From NCBI GenBank assembly GCA_022402465.1, contig JAKRSH010000027.1, forward strand, positions 114,949 through 178,948: a stretch of 64,000 nt of DNA. Reading direction: 5' to 3'. The translations under genes and the position numbers were made by a program. The notes under the pieces are model-generated. The model did not search any database, was not told where the DNA came from, and worked only from the letters and a program-made list of their open reading frames with translations. Source of the stretch: Leptospiraceae bacterium (GTDB taxonomy: Bacteria > Spirochaetota > Leptospiria > Leptospirales > Leptospiraceae). Below, piece after piece: positions 34,230 through 43,649 of the stretch; position 1 is the first letter of the stretch; each line of letters starts with the position of its first letter.

Positions 34230-35639
34230 GTGGATTTTGTACATAAAAAAAACTTTCTTCTAGTTATTTTCCTCTTATTATTTTCCTTCCCGATTAGTGC
34301 TAAGCTTCCTGATTCTCCCCATGGTGAGTACCCTTCCGATTATTGGCAATTTTGGTTTCTCTATGAATCTGAGAAAAGACCAGGCCAATCCTATACAGTA
34401 ATTCGACCCTTCTTTACAAATTTTTCTGAGTATGAAACAGCTTATAACCAGCAGACTATACTCTTCCCTGTTTACTATAAAGAAAGTACCAACTATTGGT
34501 ATACATGGACCGTCTTGTTTTTTATAACCGGAACTTCTATGAAGCATGAAGATACGGGAGAAGATGAAGATTTGCTCACTCCTTTTCTCGTTATGGGTTC
34601 TGGTGGAAGAGATAATGATAAGTATATTGGAATATTTCCTATCTATGGAAGAATTAAAGGTAAGCTAGCCTATGAGGAAATGAATTATTTCCTTTTTCCA
34701 ATTTATTCCAATTGGAGTCGCAGATCTTATAAGGCTCATGCAATACTTTGGCCCTTTGTTATGTGGGGTGGTTCGGATAATAGATCCGATCTACGAATTT
34801 TTCCTTTCTATTCTAAGAAGGAGCATATCAATAAATACTATGAACATACCATACTTTGGCCCTTCTTTCAATGGGGTAGGAAATTTATGGATAAGAAAGA
34901 ACCAATCAGCTATGGAGTATTCTTCCCTTTTTACCAATACAAAGAATCTGACCAAGGGAATATGAAGAGTAAGGCATTGCTTTGGTTTCCTATTATAGGT
35001 TCCTTGGTTGGTTATGGATATGATGATGTGACAACCGAAAGAGATTTCAATCTATTCTTTTTTCTCATTCAGTATGGAAGAAATAATGATGAAGACTATC
35101 GTAAATTGATATTCTTTCCTTTTTATGGACAATACCAATTTGCTAGCAAGAAGACTTTGTTTATAAGTCCACTCTTCTTCCAACTTAAGACGGATAGCTT
35201 TCATGTTAAATCAGAATACAATTTTTTCCTTCCATTTTTCTCGCAAATGGAACAATACTTTCCTGAACAAGATAGAAGCGACCACTACTGGAAGATTTGG
35301 CCTTTTGTTCGCTACCACCGTGATACCGAAGGAACCCTAGAATGGAATGCTATCACTCCCTTCCCTATGAGATCAGACACTCTGGAGAAATCCTGGGATC
35401 CCATCTTTTCCGTTCTTGAATACAAACATGGATCTAATGGTGAGAAAAGATTTTCCTTCCTATTTCGATTCTACACACAAATATGGTCTGAAGAGAAAAT
35501 TGCTGTATATATTCCATTTTTAACAGATTTTGTCTCCGTCAAAGAAGAGACAGAGTGGCAATTTATGTATGGATTGATTGGTTGGAAGAAATCAAAAGAA
35601 AAGTCAAATATACAGCTTTTATGGTTTATTAACATTTAA
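34230..35639 (+). CDS. secreted FPFY/LWPF-repeat protein coupled to the Mla transporter
   Basis: An unrecognised exported protein. The track start (34146) lies inside ddl. A GTG at 34230 gives an ideal signal peptide ([25 protein letters not shown]), so I prefer it, giving about 469 residues, though its Shine-Dalgarno is weak. The mature part is very aromatic and repeats a short motif: LFPVYYK, IFPIYGR, LFPIYSN, LWPFVMW, IFPFYSK, LWPFFQW, FFPFYQY, FFPFYGQ, LPFFSQ and IWPFVRY. The spacing suggests tandem beta-hairpins, so a beta-barrel or beta-solenoid is possible. Its stop overlaps the mlaE start (TAATG), so it probably works with the Mla system, perhaps at the outer membrane. No known family is assigned. 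Confidence 0.65.
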   Translation: MDFVHKKNFLLVIFLLLFSFPISAKLPDSPHGEYPSDYWQFWFLYESEKRPGQSYTVIRPFFTNFSEYETAYNQQTILFPVYYKESTNYWYTWTVLFFITGTSMKHEDTGEDEDLLTPFLVMGSGGRDNDKYIGIFPIYGRIKGKLAYEEMNYFLFPIYSNWSRRSYKAHAILWPFVMWGGSDNRSDLRIFPFYSKKEHINKYYEHTILWPFFQWGRKFMDKKEPISYGVFFPFYQYKESDQGNMKSKALLWFPIIGSLVGYGYDDVTTERDFNLFFFLIQYGRNNDEDYRKLIFFPFYGQYQFASKKTLFISPLFFQLKTDSFHVKSEYNFFLPFFSQMEQYFPEQDRSDHYWKIWPFVRYHRDTEGTLEWNAITPFPMRSDTLEKSWDPIFSVLEYKHGSNGEKRFSFLFRFYTQIWSEEKIAVYIPFLTDFVSVKEETEWQFMYGLIGWKKSKEKSNIQLLWFINI

Positions 35640-36412
35640 TGAAAGAATTAGTAAAATCAATCCAAACCTACTTCTTTAACACTGGCTATATGGTCATTGT
35701 TTTACTTCAGACAATTATGCAATCGCCTCATGCTTGGTTCAAAAGACGTGAGATTTTAGACCAAATGTACATTACAGGTGTAGGTTCCTTATTTGTTGTT
35801 TCTATAGTTTCTGTATTTACCGGAATGATTATGGGTCTTAACACTGGGCTTGGTCTACGAGATTTTGGTGCTGAAGGTCAGATTGGTTTACTGCTTACAA
35901 TTGTACTCACTAGGGAAATGTCACCGTTTATGACATCTTTGATTCTTGCGGCCTCTGTAGGTTCATCTATGGCTGCAGAAATAGGAACTATGAAGGTCTC
36001 CGAAGAAATCGATGCCTTAGAAGTGATGAGTATAGATCCTATCCGCTACCTTGTGCTTCCAAGGATACTTGGATTTTCTTTGATGGTTCCCATACTCTGT
36101 GTTTATTCTTCCGTACTTGGTATATTAGGTGGAGCTATAGTCGGAAGCTTCCAGCTTGGTCTAGATTATAGATCCTATCTACAGGATGTTTTTGAACGTT
36201 TAACTTCAGTTCCTGGCCTCAAGGATCTCTATGTAGGACTTTTAAAAGGCTATGTATTTGGAATTATTATATCTACTATTTCCTGTGCCCAAGGATTGCA
36301 GACAAGCCAGGGTGCAATTGGTGTAGGACGAACAACTCGAAAGGCAGTTGTTCTTTCCTTTTTAATGGTAATTTTTTCGGGGTATGTGCTGACAGCACTC
36401 TTTTTCAACTAA
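35639..36412 (+). CDS. mlaE: Mla-type lipid ABC transporter permease
   Basis: A 257-residue inner-membrane permease of the MlaE/YrbE family, which moves phospholipids with MlaF and an MCE protein. The diagnostic central motif is present: [57 protein letters not shown]. About five to six hydrophobic helices are visible, starting with an amphipathic N-terminal helix. The ATG overlaps the stop of the FPFY-repeat gene, and mlaF starts two bases after its own stop. In this Gram-negative-type envelope the system probably maintains outer-membrane lipid asymmetry. The direction of transport is not deducible. Confidence 0.93.
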   Translation: MKELVKSIQTYFFNTGYMVIVLLQTIMQSPHAWFKRREILDQMYITGVGSLFVVSIVSVFTGMIMGLNTGLGLRDFGAEGQIGLLLTIVLTREMSPFMTSLILAASVGSSMAAEIGTMKVSEEIDALEVMSIDPIRYLVLPRILGFSLMVPILCVYSSVLGILGGAIVGSFQLGLDYRSYLQDVFERLTSVPGLKDLYVGLLKGYVFGIIISTISCAQGLQTSQGAIGVGRTTRKAVVLSFLMVIFSGYVLTALFFN

Positions 36413-36414
36413 TC

Positions 36415-37182
36415 ATGGAAGACATCATCATAGAATTAAAGAATGTTCATAAGGCTTTCGGCTCTCGCAAAATTCTAAAAGGTATGAACCTACAAGTGAG
36501 ACGGGGCGAGACTATGGTAATTCTTGGTCCCTCTGGAACGGGTAAATCGGTATCACTGAAACACATCACAGGACTCTTGGAACCAGATGCTGGGGATTGT
36601 TTTATCTTCGGTAAGAAAATTTCAGGGGTACACGAAAAGGATAAATCAGCACTCAGAGCAAAGATGGGGGTTCTTTTCCAAAGTGGAGCCTTAATCAATT
36701 GGCTTTCCGTTTATGAAAATGTTGCTCTTCCACTAAGAGAGCATAAGCTTGCCTACGGAGCCGAGCTTGATAAGATCGTTATGCAAAAGTTAAAATGGCT
36801 TGATTTAATTCCTGCTAAAGATACGCTTCCTTCCAATATTTCAGGAGGAATGAAAAAGAGAGCTGGACTTGCAAGAGCCCTAACAACCAATCCTGAAATC
36901 GTGTTATACGATGAACCCACATCTGGTTTAGATCCTGTCATGTCGAATGTGATCAATGAATTGGTGATTCGTATGAAAAAGGAACTAGGACTCACTTCCG
37001 TAGTTGTTACTCATGATATGTCGAGTGCCTATATGATAGCAGATAGAATTAGTTTTATCTATGAAGGACAGGTTATTCTTTGTGGAACAGTCGATGAAAT
37101 CCGAAATTCTTCCAATCCATTGATTCAACAGTTTATTCATGGAAGAACCACTGGACCTATGATACTAGACCACTCAGAATAA
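36415..37182 (+). CDS. mlaF: Mla-type lipid ABC transporter ATPase
   Basis: A 255-residue ABC ATPase of the MlaF family. Walker A is [14 protein letters not shown] at about residue 38. The Q-loop is LFQSGAL, the signature is [14 protein letters not shown], Walker B with D-loop reads [13 protein letters not shown], and the switch His is in VVTHDMSS. The GMKKR form of the signature and the LFQSGALI Q-loop are characteristic of MCE-associated ATPases. It lies two bases downstream of mlaE and 48 bases upstream of the MCE gene, in one operon. All catalytic residues are intact. Confidence 0.95.
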   Translation: MEDIIIELKNVHKAFGSRKILKGMNLQVRRGETMVILGPSGTGKSVSLKHITGLLEPDAGDCFIFGKKISGVHEKDKSALRAKMGVLFQSGALINWLSVYENVALPLREHKLAYGAELDKIVMQKLKWLDLIPAKDTLPSNISGGMKKRAGLARALTTNPEIVLYDEPTSGLDPVMSNVINELVIRMKKELGLTSVVVTHDMSSAYMIADRISFIYEGQVILCGTVDEIRNSSNPLIQQFIHGRTTGPMILDHSE

Positions 37183-37230
37183 AAAAGGATTGACCATGAT
37201 TCAGAAAACCCTAGAAGTAAGAGAGTCTCT

Positions 37231-38007
37231 ATGCAATATATTCGATATTCAATCGTAGGCGTTTTATTTGTTTCCGCTATAGCCATTGTTGGGTACTTCT
37301 CTGTTCTAACAGATGGTGGACCTTTGCAGAAGGATGGAGTTCAGACAGTCATTTACTTCCCCAACGCAGAAGGAATCAAGATAGGCAATAAGGTAACCAT
37401 TCATGGTGTTCCCTATGGCTATGTGTCCAAGGTCACCTTAGTTCATTTTGATGAGAACGGGGACATCCTTGCCCCTGGAGAGCTGGGTATAGGAACCAAG
37501 GTTCAGATAACTTTAGTTCTTAAAGGCCCAATCAAAATTTATGAGAACTATGAGGCAACGATTAAGAACGAGTCCCTACTATCTGGAAGAGTGATTTCTC
37601 TGGACCCAGGATCTAGATTTCCACGCGATCCCAAGACTTTTGAATTCCAGACATCTGGAAGTGAGTATCTGGTTCTTTCTGATTATACATCGAAAAAATC
37701 AGCCACCTCCCCAAGTTTAAAAGGCAAGGTTACCGAAGATCCACTCGTCTCCTTATCCGAGTTAATTGCGGAAAATCGAGCAGACATTCGTAAGACCTTC
37801 GCTAATATTTCAGATATTACCTCCAAGATCAATAATGGGGAAGGAACCTTAGGTAGGCTTATCAATGAAAATGAAGTCCATAGCAATGTAAATACAACTC
37901 TAACTGATGCACAAATTGTGCTTAGAGAACTTAGAGAAGGACTGGAGGACCTAAGGGAGCAGGCACCTGTGACAAGTTTCATTCGCGCTGCCCTAAGTGC
38001 ATTTTGA
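37231..38007 (+). CDS. mlaD: MlaD/MCE-domain substrate-binding protein
   Basis: A 258-residue MCE protein anchored by one N-terminal helix ([21 protein letters not shown]). The MCE domain (about 35-145) shows the family pattern: [31 protein letters not shown], then [26 protein letters not shown]-terminal helical region of about 100 residues ends in [25 protein letters not shown], which may line or cap the hexamer pore. The start ATG has TAAGAG upstream. It completes the permease-ATPase-MCE set. No periplasmic MlaC or outer-membrane MlaA gene follows; the next DNA is a GST relic. Confidence 0.92.
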   Translation: MQYIRYSIVGVLFVSAIAIVGYFSVLTDGGPLQKDGVQTVIYFPNAEGIKIGNKVTIHGVPYGYVSKVTLVHFDENGDILAPGELGIGTKVQITLVLKGPIKIYENYEATIKNESLLSGRVISLDPGSRFPRDPKTFEFQTSGSEYLVLSDYTSKKSATSPSLKGKVTEDPLVSLSELIAENRADIRKTFANISDITSKINNGEGTLGRLINENEVHSNVNTTLTDAQIVLRELREGLEDLREQAPVTSFIRAALSAF

Positions 38008-38011
38008 TAAA

Positions 38012-38119
38012 ATGATCCAAGAGCCTACCAGACTCTACTACTGGCCAAATCTACAAGGTAGGGGAGAATTCATTCGACTTAGTTTAGAATACAAGCAAAT
38101 TCCTTATGAGGATGTTTAA
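38012..38119 (+). pseudogene. truncated glutathione S-transferase N-terminus
   Basis: ATG 38012 to TAA 38117-38119 encodes 35 residues: TRLYYWPNLQGRGEFIRLSLEYKQIPYEDV preceded by MIQEP. This is clearly the beta-alpha-beta start of a sigma-class-like GST (YYWPNxxGRxExIRLxLE), ending abruptly after about 35 of some 200 residues. The following 280 bases contain no recognisable continuation in any frame. It is best read as a relic left by a deletion. It differs from the intact GST at 8688-9290. It starts four bases after mlaD. Confidence 0.75.
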
Positions 38120-38405
38120 TGAACACGGAATCTTTCGGCATTATGCGAATTTGGATACCTAGCCTAACTTTTTTCGGCATGTATACCTCTGTTGCTAGGA
38201 TGAGACACTGTTGTAAAAAAGAGACAGTTTTTCACCTTAAAAAGAATAATCTTACCCATTGTTCATTATTATGATTTGTCGAATGGATGGAATATTTCCA
38301 GGAGAATGGCTGATTCTAGCAATTTAGAATAATTTAAAAGGAAATCCCTGATCTGGTACAAGAATTGCTCCTAAAGAGATAGAGAGTATATCTCAGGAAC
38401 CAAAA
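38120..38405. other. intergenic region upstream of lpxC
   Basis: About 290 bases after the GST relic with no convincing gene. It must carry the lpxC promoter. TTTCGGCAT occurs twice (near 38132 and 38171), but no longer repeat is evident. AGGA precedes the lpxC start codon. Confidence 0.4.
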
Positions 38406-39314
38406 ATGGAACCCATATTTAGAAAAACTGTCAAGAATACTATTCGATTGCAAGGTCTAGGACTCCATTCTGGAAAGACTGTCAACCTTACAATCCATCC
38501 TAGCGAAAGCGGATCAGGCATTCAATTCCTTCATACCACTCCTAACAAGAAAACCATCATACCAGTACACGTAGACCAAGTAATTGACACAGGAAATGCA
38601 GTTACCTTGGGACAAGATGGTGTTAAGATACAGACCATTGAGCACTTAATGGCTGCTCTTCACACCTTGGGTATCACAGATGCCATCCTTGAAATTGATA
38701 GCCACGAAGTTCCCATCATGGATGGCTCATCCCTACCTTTCTTAGAAGCAATCATTACCACAGGCTCCTTATCTTTTAGAGATCAAATAGAACCTATAAA
38801 AATATCCAATCCAATTTGGGTAGTGGAAGGAGACAAATACCTAGTTCTACTTCCATCCGATGAATTGAAAGTAACCTACAACATAGATTTCAACCATCCA
38901 TTGCTCAGAGGTCAGACTCTTACTACAAATCTTGATCAAAATACTCTATTGAATGAGATTCTTCCAGCTAGAACCTTTGGCTTTCTGAAGGATGTAGAAT
39001 ATCTTCAGTCTAGGGGTCTAGCACTTGGTGGCTCCTTAGACAACGCAGTTGTTCTTACGGAAGATGGCTATTTGAATGATGAACTTCGATTTGAAAATGA
39101 ATGCATACGCCACAAGGTCTTGGATCTGATTGGTGATCTTGCCGTTCTGGGTCGCCCTTTTACTGGTCATTTAATTGCATCTAAGGCTGGACATGGTTTG
39201 GATATATCCTTAGCAAAATGCATCCTAGAGCAAGAAAAGGCAAATGAATTCTCTAAATACAAGGATTACCGATCCAATTCAAATCCAAAGATTTGGAACC
39301 AAAAAAGAGCATAG
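38406..39314 (+). CDS. lpxC: UDP-3-O-acyl-N-acetylglucosamine deacetylase
   Basis: LpxC is the committed zinc-dependent step of lipid A biosynthesis, which marks a diderm cell with LPS. The 302-residue protein has the two-domain pattern. N-terminal motifs are KNTIRLQGLGLHSGKTVNLTIHP and TIEHLMAALHTLGI with one zinc-ligand His. HEVPIMDGSSLPF follows, and the second domain has the zinc-ligand segment RHKVLDLIGDLAVLG (His and Asp) and TGHLIASKAGHGLDISLAK with the catalytic His. All the key residues are present. AGGA precedes the ATG. Confidence 0.96.
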   Translation: MEPIFRKTVKNTIRLQGLGLHSGKTVNLTIHPSESGSGIQFLHTTPNKKTIIPVHVDQVIDTGNAVTLGQDGVKIQTIEHLMAALHTLGITDAILEIDSHEVPIMDGSSLPFLEAIITTGSLSFRDQIEPIKISNPIWVVEGDKYLVLLPSDELKVTYNIDFNHPLLRGQTLTTNLDQNTLLNEILPARTFGFLKDVEYLQSRGLALGGSLDNAVVLTEDGYLNDELRFENECIRHKVLDLIGDLAVLGRPFTGHLIASKAGHGLDISLAKCILEQEKANEFSKYKDYRSNSNPKIWNQKRA

Positions 39315-39342
39315 TTCAAATTTTAGCTTTTCAAAATCCATA

Positions 39343-39362
39343 AGCCTTTCATATTAAAGGCT
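39343..39362 (+). promoter_or_regulatory. hairpin sequestering the ptsI Shine-Dalgarno
   Basis: AGCCTTT (39343-39349) pairs with AAAGGCT (39356-39362) across CATATT, and the ATG of ptsI follows immediately. The 3' arm contains the only Shine-Dalgarno-like AAAGG, unusually close (2 bases) to the start codon. It may limit translation or act in lpxC termination. Confidence 0.45.
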
Positions 39363-41105
39363 ATGGTTGATGAGAAGATATTATTCTACGGCATTACAGC
39401 TTACCCAGGAGTAATATTTGGAAAAGTTCGCAAGGTTCGTAATTCCGCCGATCATAATTTAATCCAAAGATCTGATCTCCAAGCTGATGAGATACCTGGA
39501 GAAATAGAACTCTTTGATTCCTCACTCAACCGCACCGAAAAAGAACTTACAAGTATTATAGCTGAAAATGAGCAAGTAGCAGGCTCATTTGAACTTAGAG
39601 AAATTCTCAGTTCCCAAAAAGATATGGTCCGTGATCCATTGTTATACGAAAGAGTAATTGAACGAATTAAAATTCATGGGGAAAATGCCCCACTCGCAGT
39701 AGAAACAACAATACGAAATATATATGAAGAATTTATGGGGCTTGGAGATTCGTTCTTCCAAGATAGAGCAGACCACATCCTAGATATAGGAAAGCGTATT
39801 TCTAAAAATCTCATGCAGAAAAATCTTTCTTTGAATGAGCCCTTAAAGAACCTTCCTGAAAATGTCATCCTAGTAGCAAGAGATCTTACTCCCTCTGAAA
39901 TGATCAATTTAGACAAATCTAAGGTCTTAGGAATAGCAACAGATTTTGGAGGAAAGACCGGCCACATGGCTATCATAGCCAGAAATTATGGAATACCAAC
40001 TATTGTTGGACTTCGAAATATCTATTCGAATGTGGAAGATGAAGAATATATTTTGTTAGATGCTGATAGAGGTTTTCTCAAGAAAAATCCTCACATCGAA
40101 GAATTTAAAAATTTCGGTTATCGTTCTAATCTCTCCGAGCACAAAGAATGGAATTCTAAGACTATACTAAAAACCCTAGATGGTGAAAGAATTTATCTCA
40201 AAGCAAATTTAGAGAATGAAGAAGGTTGCGAGGAAATCTTAGAAAAGAATGCGGAAGGTGTTGGTTTATTTCGATCGGAAGTTCTTTTTCTTCAAATCAA
40301 AGACCACACACCTACGGAAGAAGAACAATTTGTAATTTACAGAAGAATTCTCAAAAAAATGAATGAGAAGCCTGTAGTGATTCGTGTCTTTGATATTGGT
40401 GCCGATAAATTTGAGTTAGGTGCCCACGAAGATAATCCTTTCCTAGGAAACAGAGGTATACGTTATTTGATCAGACATCCAAATCTTTTTAAAGAACAAC
40501 TTCGTGCCCTACTGCGAGCATCTATTTATGGCAATTTAAAGATTCTAATTCCCATGATAACGACCGTTAAAGAAATTGAGCGAACTAAAGAATTATTACA
40601 AGAATGCAGATTGGAATTATTGGATGAAGGCTATGATGTGAAAGACAAAATTCCTCTAGGCATTATGATAGAAACACCTTCTTGCGCGATTGGATTAGAA
40701 AATTATCTGCATGGAATTGATTTTCTATCTATAGGAACCAATGATCTCCTGCAATATCTTATGGCTGTGGGTAGAAACAATTACTCTATATCCGATTTAT
40801 ACAATCCATTTCATATAGTGTTTTTACAAACTCTAGAAAATATTGCAATCATAGCCAAGAAGAAAAAAATACCTATAAGTATCTGTGGAGAAGTTGCAAC
40901 CGATCCAGATATGATAGGACTATTGATAGCCATGGGATTTCGAGAATTATCAGTCTCTGCCCCCTTCCTTCATGAGATTCATGAAAGAATTTCTCATACC
41001 AAACTCAAAGATATGAAATCTCTTCTCAAAAAAGTAAAAGCTCTTTCCTTATTAGAAAAGTATTTTGAGATAGAAGCCCTGATAAGAGAGCAGGATAGAA
41101 ATTGA
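39363..41105 (+). CDS. ptsI: phosphoenolpyruvate-protein phosphotransferase (PTS enzyme I)
   Basis: A 580-residue enzyme I that phosphorylates HPr from PEP. An HPr-binding helical N-terminal domain (about 30-140) is followed by the swivelling His domain with the active-site motif FGGKTGHMAIIARNYGIPTIVGL. The PEP-binding barrel has GVGLFRSEVLFL, RVFDIGADKFE, NPFLGNRGIRYLI, IPLGIMIETPSCAI, DFLSIGTNDLLQYLMAVGR and ISICGEVATDP. Length and motifs match the standard enzyme rather than PEP synthase. Spirochaetes with few sugar PTS permeases often use it in regulation, but the role here is inferred. The Shine-Dalgarno lies in a hairpin directly before the ATG. Confidence 0.94.
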   Translation: MVDEKILFYGITAYPGVIFGKVRKVRNSADHNLIQRSDLQADEIPGEIELFDSSLNRTEKELTSIIAENEQVAGSFELREILSSQKDMVRDPLLYERVIERIKIHGENAPLAVETTIRNIYEEFMGLGDSFFQDRADHILDIGKRISKNLMQKNLSLNEPLKNLPENVILVARDLTPSEMINLDKSKVLGIATDFGGKTGHMAIIARNYGIPTIVGLRNIYSNVEDEEYILLDADRGFLKKNPHIEEFKNFGYRSNLSEHKEWNSKTILKTLDGERIYLKANLENEEGCEEILEKNAEGVGLFRSEVLFLQIKDHTPTEEEQFVIYRRILKKMNEKPVVIRVFDIGADKFELGAHEDNPFLGNRGIRYLIRHPNLFKEQLRALLRASIYGNLKILIPMITTVKEIERTKELLQECRLELLDEGYDVKDKIPLGIMIETPSCAIGLENYLHGIDFLSIGTNDLLQYLMAVGRNNYSISDLYNPFHIVFLQTLENIAIIAKKKKIPISICGEVATDPDMIGLLIAMGFRELSVSAPFLHEIHERISHTKLKDMKSLLKKVKALSLLEKYFEIEALIREQDRN

Positions 41106-41270
41106 ATCTGATTTGAGCCAAGCATTTAGCTAGGTGATAGAAGATTAAGAAATCTTCTGTTAATATCTTGGCGGCCATTACGGCTTTTAGGCCTTTCCTT
41201 ACCGTATGTTTTACAATTGCCAACAGCAATGAGAAAGCAATTCCCTTTTCAATAGCAACTAGCATTATTA
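41106..41270. other. convergent intergenic spacer with hairpin
   Basis: AGAAGATT (41139-41146) pairs with AATCTTCT (41151-41158) with a 4-base loop, a plausible weak bidirectional terminator between ptsI and dgt. The rest, on the minus strand, reads like a protein fragment (LVAIEKGIAFSLLLAIVKHTVRKGLKAVMAAKILTEDF) within the 82-codon ORF-track entry. I treat that as a possible dispersed repeat, not a gene. Confidence 0.45.
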
Positions 41271-42440
41271 TCAAATATCATGAAATGGATCTATGAGATC
41301 TTTATCTAAGGCGATTTCTTCCGCATAACGATCTGTCATGCCTGCTATATAATCACAGATCACTCTGTATTTTCCATCTTGTTCTATGCGATTGAGATAG
41401 GATGCAGGCAACTCATCTTCTCTATCACTGAAGTAATGAAATAAAACTTGGATGATTTCTTTTCCAAAATTACTTAATTCTAAGACGACTGGATGTTTAT
41501 AGAGTTTTTCATGCAGATATTTCTTTAGTTCCGTAACGGACTCCTGCATACTTTCTGAAAATCCAACGAGACGTATCGATTTTTGATTAGCCTCACCAAG
41601 ACTTTCCCTTGAGACGATTCTATTTTCTACTAACCTTGAATCAATTTCATGGACTAAATCAGTTACCATAGCATTCAACATAGAACGAATTGTTTCACGC
41701 ACTAAGAGCTTTTCTGAGGCTTGAGGGTATTTTTTCTGAACTAGGTGATAATTTTGATCAAAGATTTGGATTTTCTTTAGATCTTTTAGTCCAAGAAGAT
41801 TAGATTCATATCCATCTTCCACATCATGATTGTTATATGCTATTCCATCACATACATCAGTAATCATAGATTCAAGACTCGGTCCTATGATTTGCCGTGA
41901 TTCCAGTTGATTAGAATCCTGGTAATCTCCTCCATGCTTCATTATACCCATGAGAGTTTCACGACATAGATTCAAGCCAGGAAAACTCGCATAACGATTC
42001 TCAAGATATTGAACAATTCGTAAAGACTGCTTATTGTGTTCGAAGCCACCCTTTCCTAACATCAATTCTTGCAATACATCCTGACCTGCATGTCCAAAGG
42101 GTGCATGCCCTAAATCATGGGCTAGAGCTATCGTTTCGGCAAGGTAGGTATTCAATCCTAGACTTAGAGCAACTGTTCGGGTAATAGCTGATACTTCCAG
42201 AGTATGCGTGAGACGATTGCGGTAATTGTCTCCTATGGATGCTATAAAAACCTGTGTCTTGTACTCAAGCCGTCGAAAGGCTTGGCAGTGGATAATTCTA
42301 TCCTTATCTCTTTGGAAGGGTAGTCTGTATTCATGATTGCCCTCCTCAAAGATTCTACCTCCGTGGTCTCCGTGCCTAACTGCGTAGTCTGCAAGTTTGG
42401 TATCTTCTTCTTGTATTAAATCTTCGAATTTTTTAATCAT
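41271..42440 (-). CDS. dgt: deoxyguanosinetriphosphate triphosphohydrolase-like HD protein
   Basis: A 389-residue HD-domain dNTPase that cleaves dGTP (or other dNTPs) to the nucleoside and triphosphate. The start of the fold FQRDKDRIIHCQAFRRLEYKTQVF is followed by the metal-binding pattern NRLTHTLEVSAITRTVALSLGL and ALAHDLGHAPFGHAGQDVL, with the HD pair. ITDVCDGIAYNNHDVEDG supplies another ligand. The length is typical of the type-2/Dgt-like group, not the longer E. coli Dgt. It may regulate nucleotide pools. It is convergent with ptsI and divergent from the DedA gene. The Shine-Dalgarno is weak. Confidence 0.92.
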   Translation of the reverse strand: MIKKFEDLIQEEDTKLADYAVRHGDHGGRIFEEGNHEYRLPFQRDKDRIIHCQAFRRLEYKTQVFIASIGDNYRNRLTHTLEVSAITRTVALSLGLNTYLAETIALAHDLGHAPFGHAGQDVLQELMLGKGGFEHNKQSLRIVQYLENRYASFPGLNLCRETLMGIMKHGGDYQDSNQLESRQIIGPSLESMITDVCDGIAYNNHDVEDGYESNLLGLKDLKKIQIFDQNYHLVQKKYPQASEKLLVRETIRSMLNAMVTDLVHEIDSRLVENRIVSRESLGEANQKSIRLVGFSESMQESVTELKKYLHEKLYKHPVVLELSNFGKEIIQVLFHYFSDREDELPASYLNRIEQDGKYRVICDYIAGMTDRYAEEIALDKDLIDPFHDI

Positions 42441-42531
42441 TTGTTAAAAAGGGAAAAGAAATCTGTTTTCCTTTAATTCGACCTCTATCAGTATAGTATA
42501 AGGGATAAAAAGACAAATTCTCTCAAATTTC

Positions 42532-43146
42532 ATGGAATTATTAACTCAATTAATCGAATTTTTTTCATCTTATGGCTACCTGGCAGTATTTGGAATCTTA
42601 ATCGCTTGTGGATTTGGACTTCCTGTTCCAGAAGATATTTCCTTAGTTGCTGGTGGAGTGATTTCTGGTTTAGGTTTTACCAATCCACATATCATGTTTT
42701 TGGTTGGTATGGCTGGTGTATTAATCGGGGATAGCTTGGTATTCCTCGTAGGCAAGAGATATGGAGAAAAGGCACTCAAGATCCCCTTCATTTCTAGGCT
42801 TTTGGGTCCAGAGACATTTGCTCAAGTTCAAGAAAAATTCCACAAATATGGATTTTGGGTTGTTTTCTTTGGAAGATTCATGCCTGGACTTAGAATGCCA
42901 ATCTACTTCACGGCTGGGACTTCTGGTAAGATTAGCTTTATACGATTTTTTATTACAGATGGAACGGCTGCTCTTATCTCGGTTCCTATTTGGGTATACC
43001 TGGGATACTTCTTCGCTCTGAATCTGGATGAATTGATGGAATGGGTTCGAAGGAGCCAAATTACAGTTCTCATATCCGTTGCGCTTATCATCGCTGGTGT
43101 ATTTTTATTTTTTTATATAAAAAGCAAAATTGAAAAGAAACTATGA
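42532..43146 (+). CDS. DedA family membrane protein
   Basis: A 204-residue DedA/SNARE-associated protein with about five to six hydrophobic segments. The first re-entrant motif reads ACGFGLPVPEDISLVAGGVISG, and the second reads FFGRFMPGLRMPIYFTAGTSGKISFIRFFI, with the conserved Arg and Pro. A short basic C-terminus follows (IKSKIEKKL). It likely takes part in recycling or flipping membrane lipid carriers. The second DedA member in this window (27874-28518) differs in the N-terminal motif, so this is not a recent duplicate. Its stop overlaps the start of the next lipoprotein gene by four bases. Confidence 0.88.
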   Translation: MELLTQLIEFFSSYGYLAVFGILIACGFGLPVPEDISLVAGGVISGLGFTNPHIMFLVGMAGVLIGDSLVFLVGKRYGEKALKIPFISRLLGPETFAQVQEKFHKYGFWVVFFGRFMPGLRMPIYFTAGTSGKISFIRFFITDGTAALISVPIWVYLGYFFALNLDELMEWVRRSQITVLISVALIIAGVFLFFYIKSKIEKKL

Positions 43147-43649
43147 AGGGACATTTTCTTTTTTTATATCGGATAAGCTTATTCCTAAGTTTTTATGTTC
43201 TTCTCACTAGCTGTACAAATTTTTCAGCATCACGTTCCAGAACCGCTCCACCCATCATCATTTCTATCTCATCTACAGTAACAGGGATTTATACCTTACA
43301 GGTTCGAGCACAAAATCCAGAAATTCTTTTCTCTGGCTATAGACTCTATGCAGGAGGTTCGGTAAACGAATCCAGAAACCCTCCCGATGTAAATATAGGC
43401 TTTGATTGCTTACGTGGTGCTGCACAACCCATCATTCCCAATCAGCCTATAGAATATACCTTTGAGATTCATCCCGATGGTGGAGCGGCTTCTTCTGGTT
43501 CTGCCTGCCGCTTTCAGGCATCCCTTAGCCCGGGAACCTTCGTTACTATTAGAAGTCTATTATTCGGAATCAATCTAACTTCATCTAGCGGAAGTTTTTC
43601 CATTTCAGGGCCGTCTAATACTTTTGTTCTTCCCAATCCAAGTCCCTAA
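43143..43649 (+). CDS. lipoprotein, 168 aa, unknown function
   Basis: An unrecognised lipoprotein. The signal sequence (FLFLYRISLFLSFYVLLTSC) ends in a strong lipobox LLTSC, with Cys24 lipidated. The mature part looks beta-rich, like a single Ig/fibronectin-like sandwich (ITGIYTLQVRAQNPEILFSGYRLYAGG...), with a Cys pair (FDCLRGAAQ...SGSACRFQASL). It is co-translated with the DedA gene (ATGA overlap). Its last 45 bases overlap the convergent J-domain gene. No function is proposed; lipid-related context with DedA is only suggestive. Confidence 0.7.
   Translation: MKGHFLFLYRISLFLSFYVLLTSCTNFSASRSRTAPPIIISISSTVTGIYTLQVRAQNPEILFSGYRLYAGGSVNESRNPPDVNIGFDCLRGAAQPIIPNQPIEYTFEIHPDGGAASSGSACRFQASLSPGTFVTIRSLLFGINLTSSSGSFSISGPSNTFVLPNPSP

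Noticed and set aside
41026-41274. 82-codon minus-strand ORF as a gene
   Set aside because: It overlaps the ptsI 3' end and a hairpin and starts in the dgt stop codon; kept only as a possible repeat.
42721-43059. 112-codon minus-strand ORF
   Set aside because: Antisense to a clear DedA gene.
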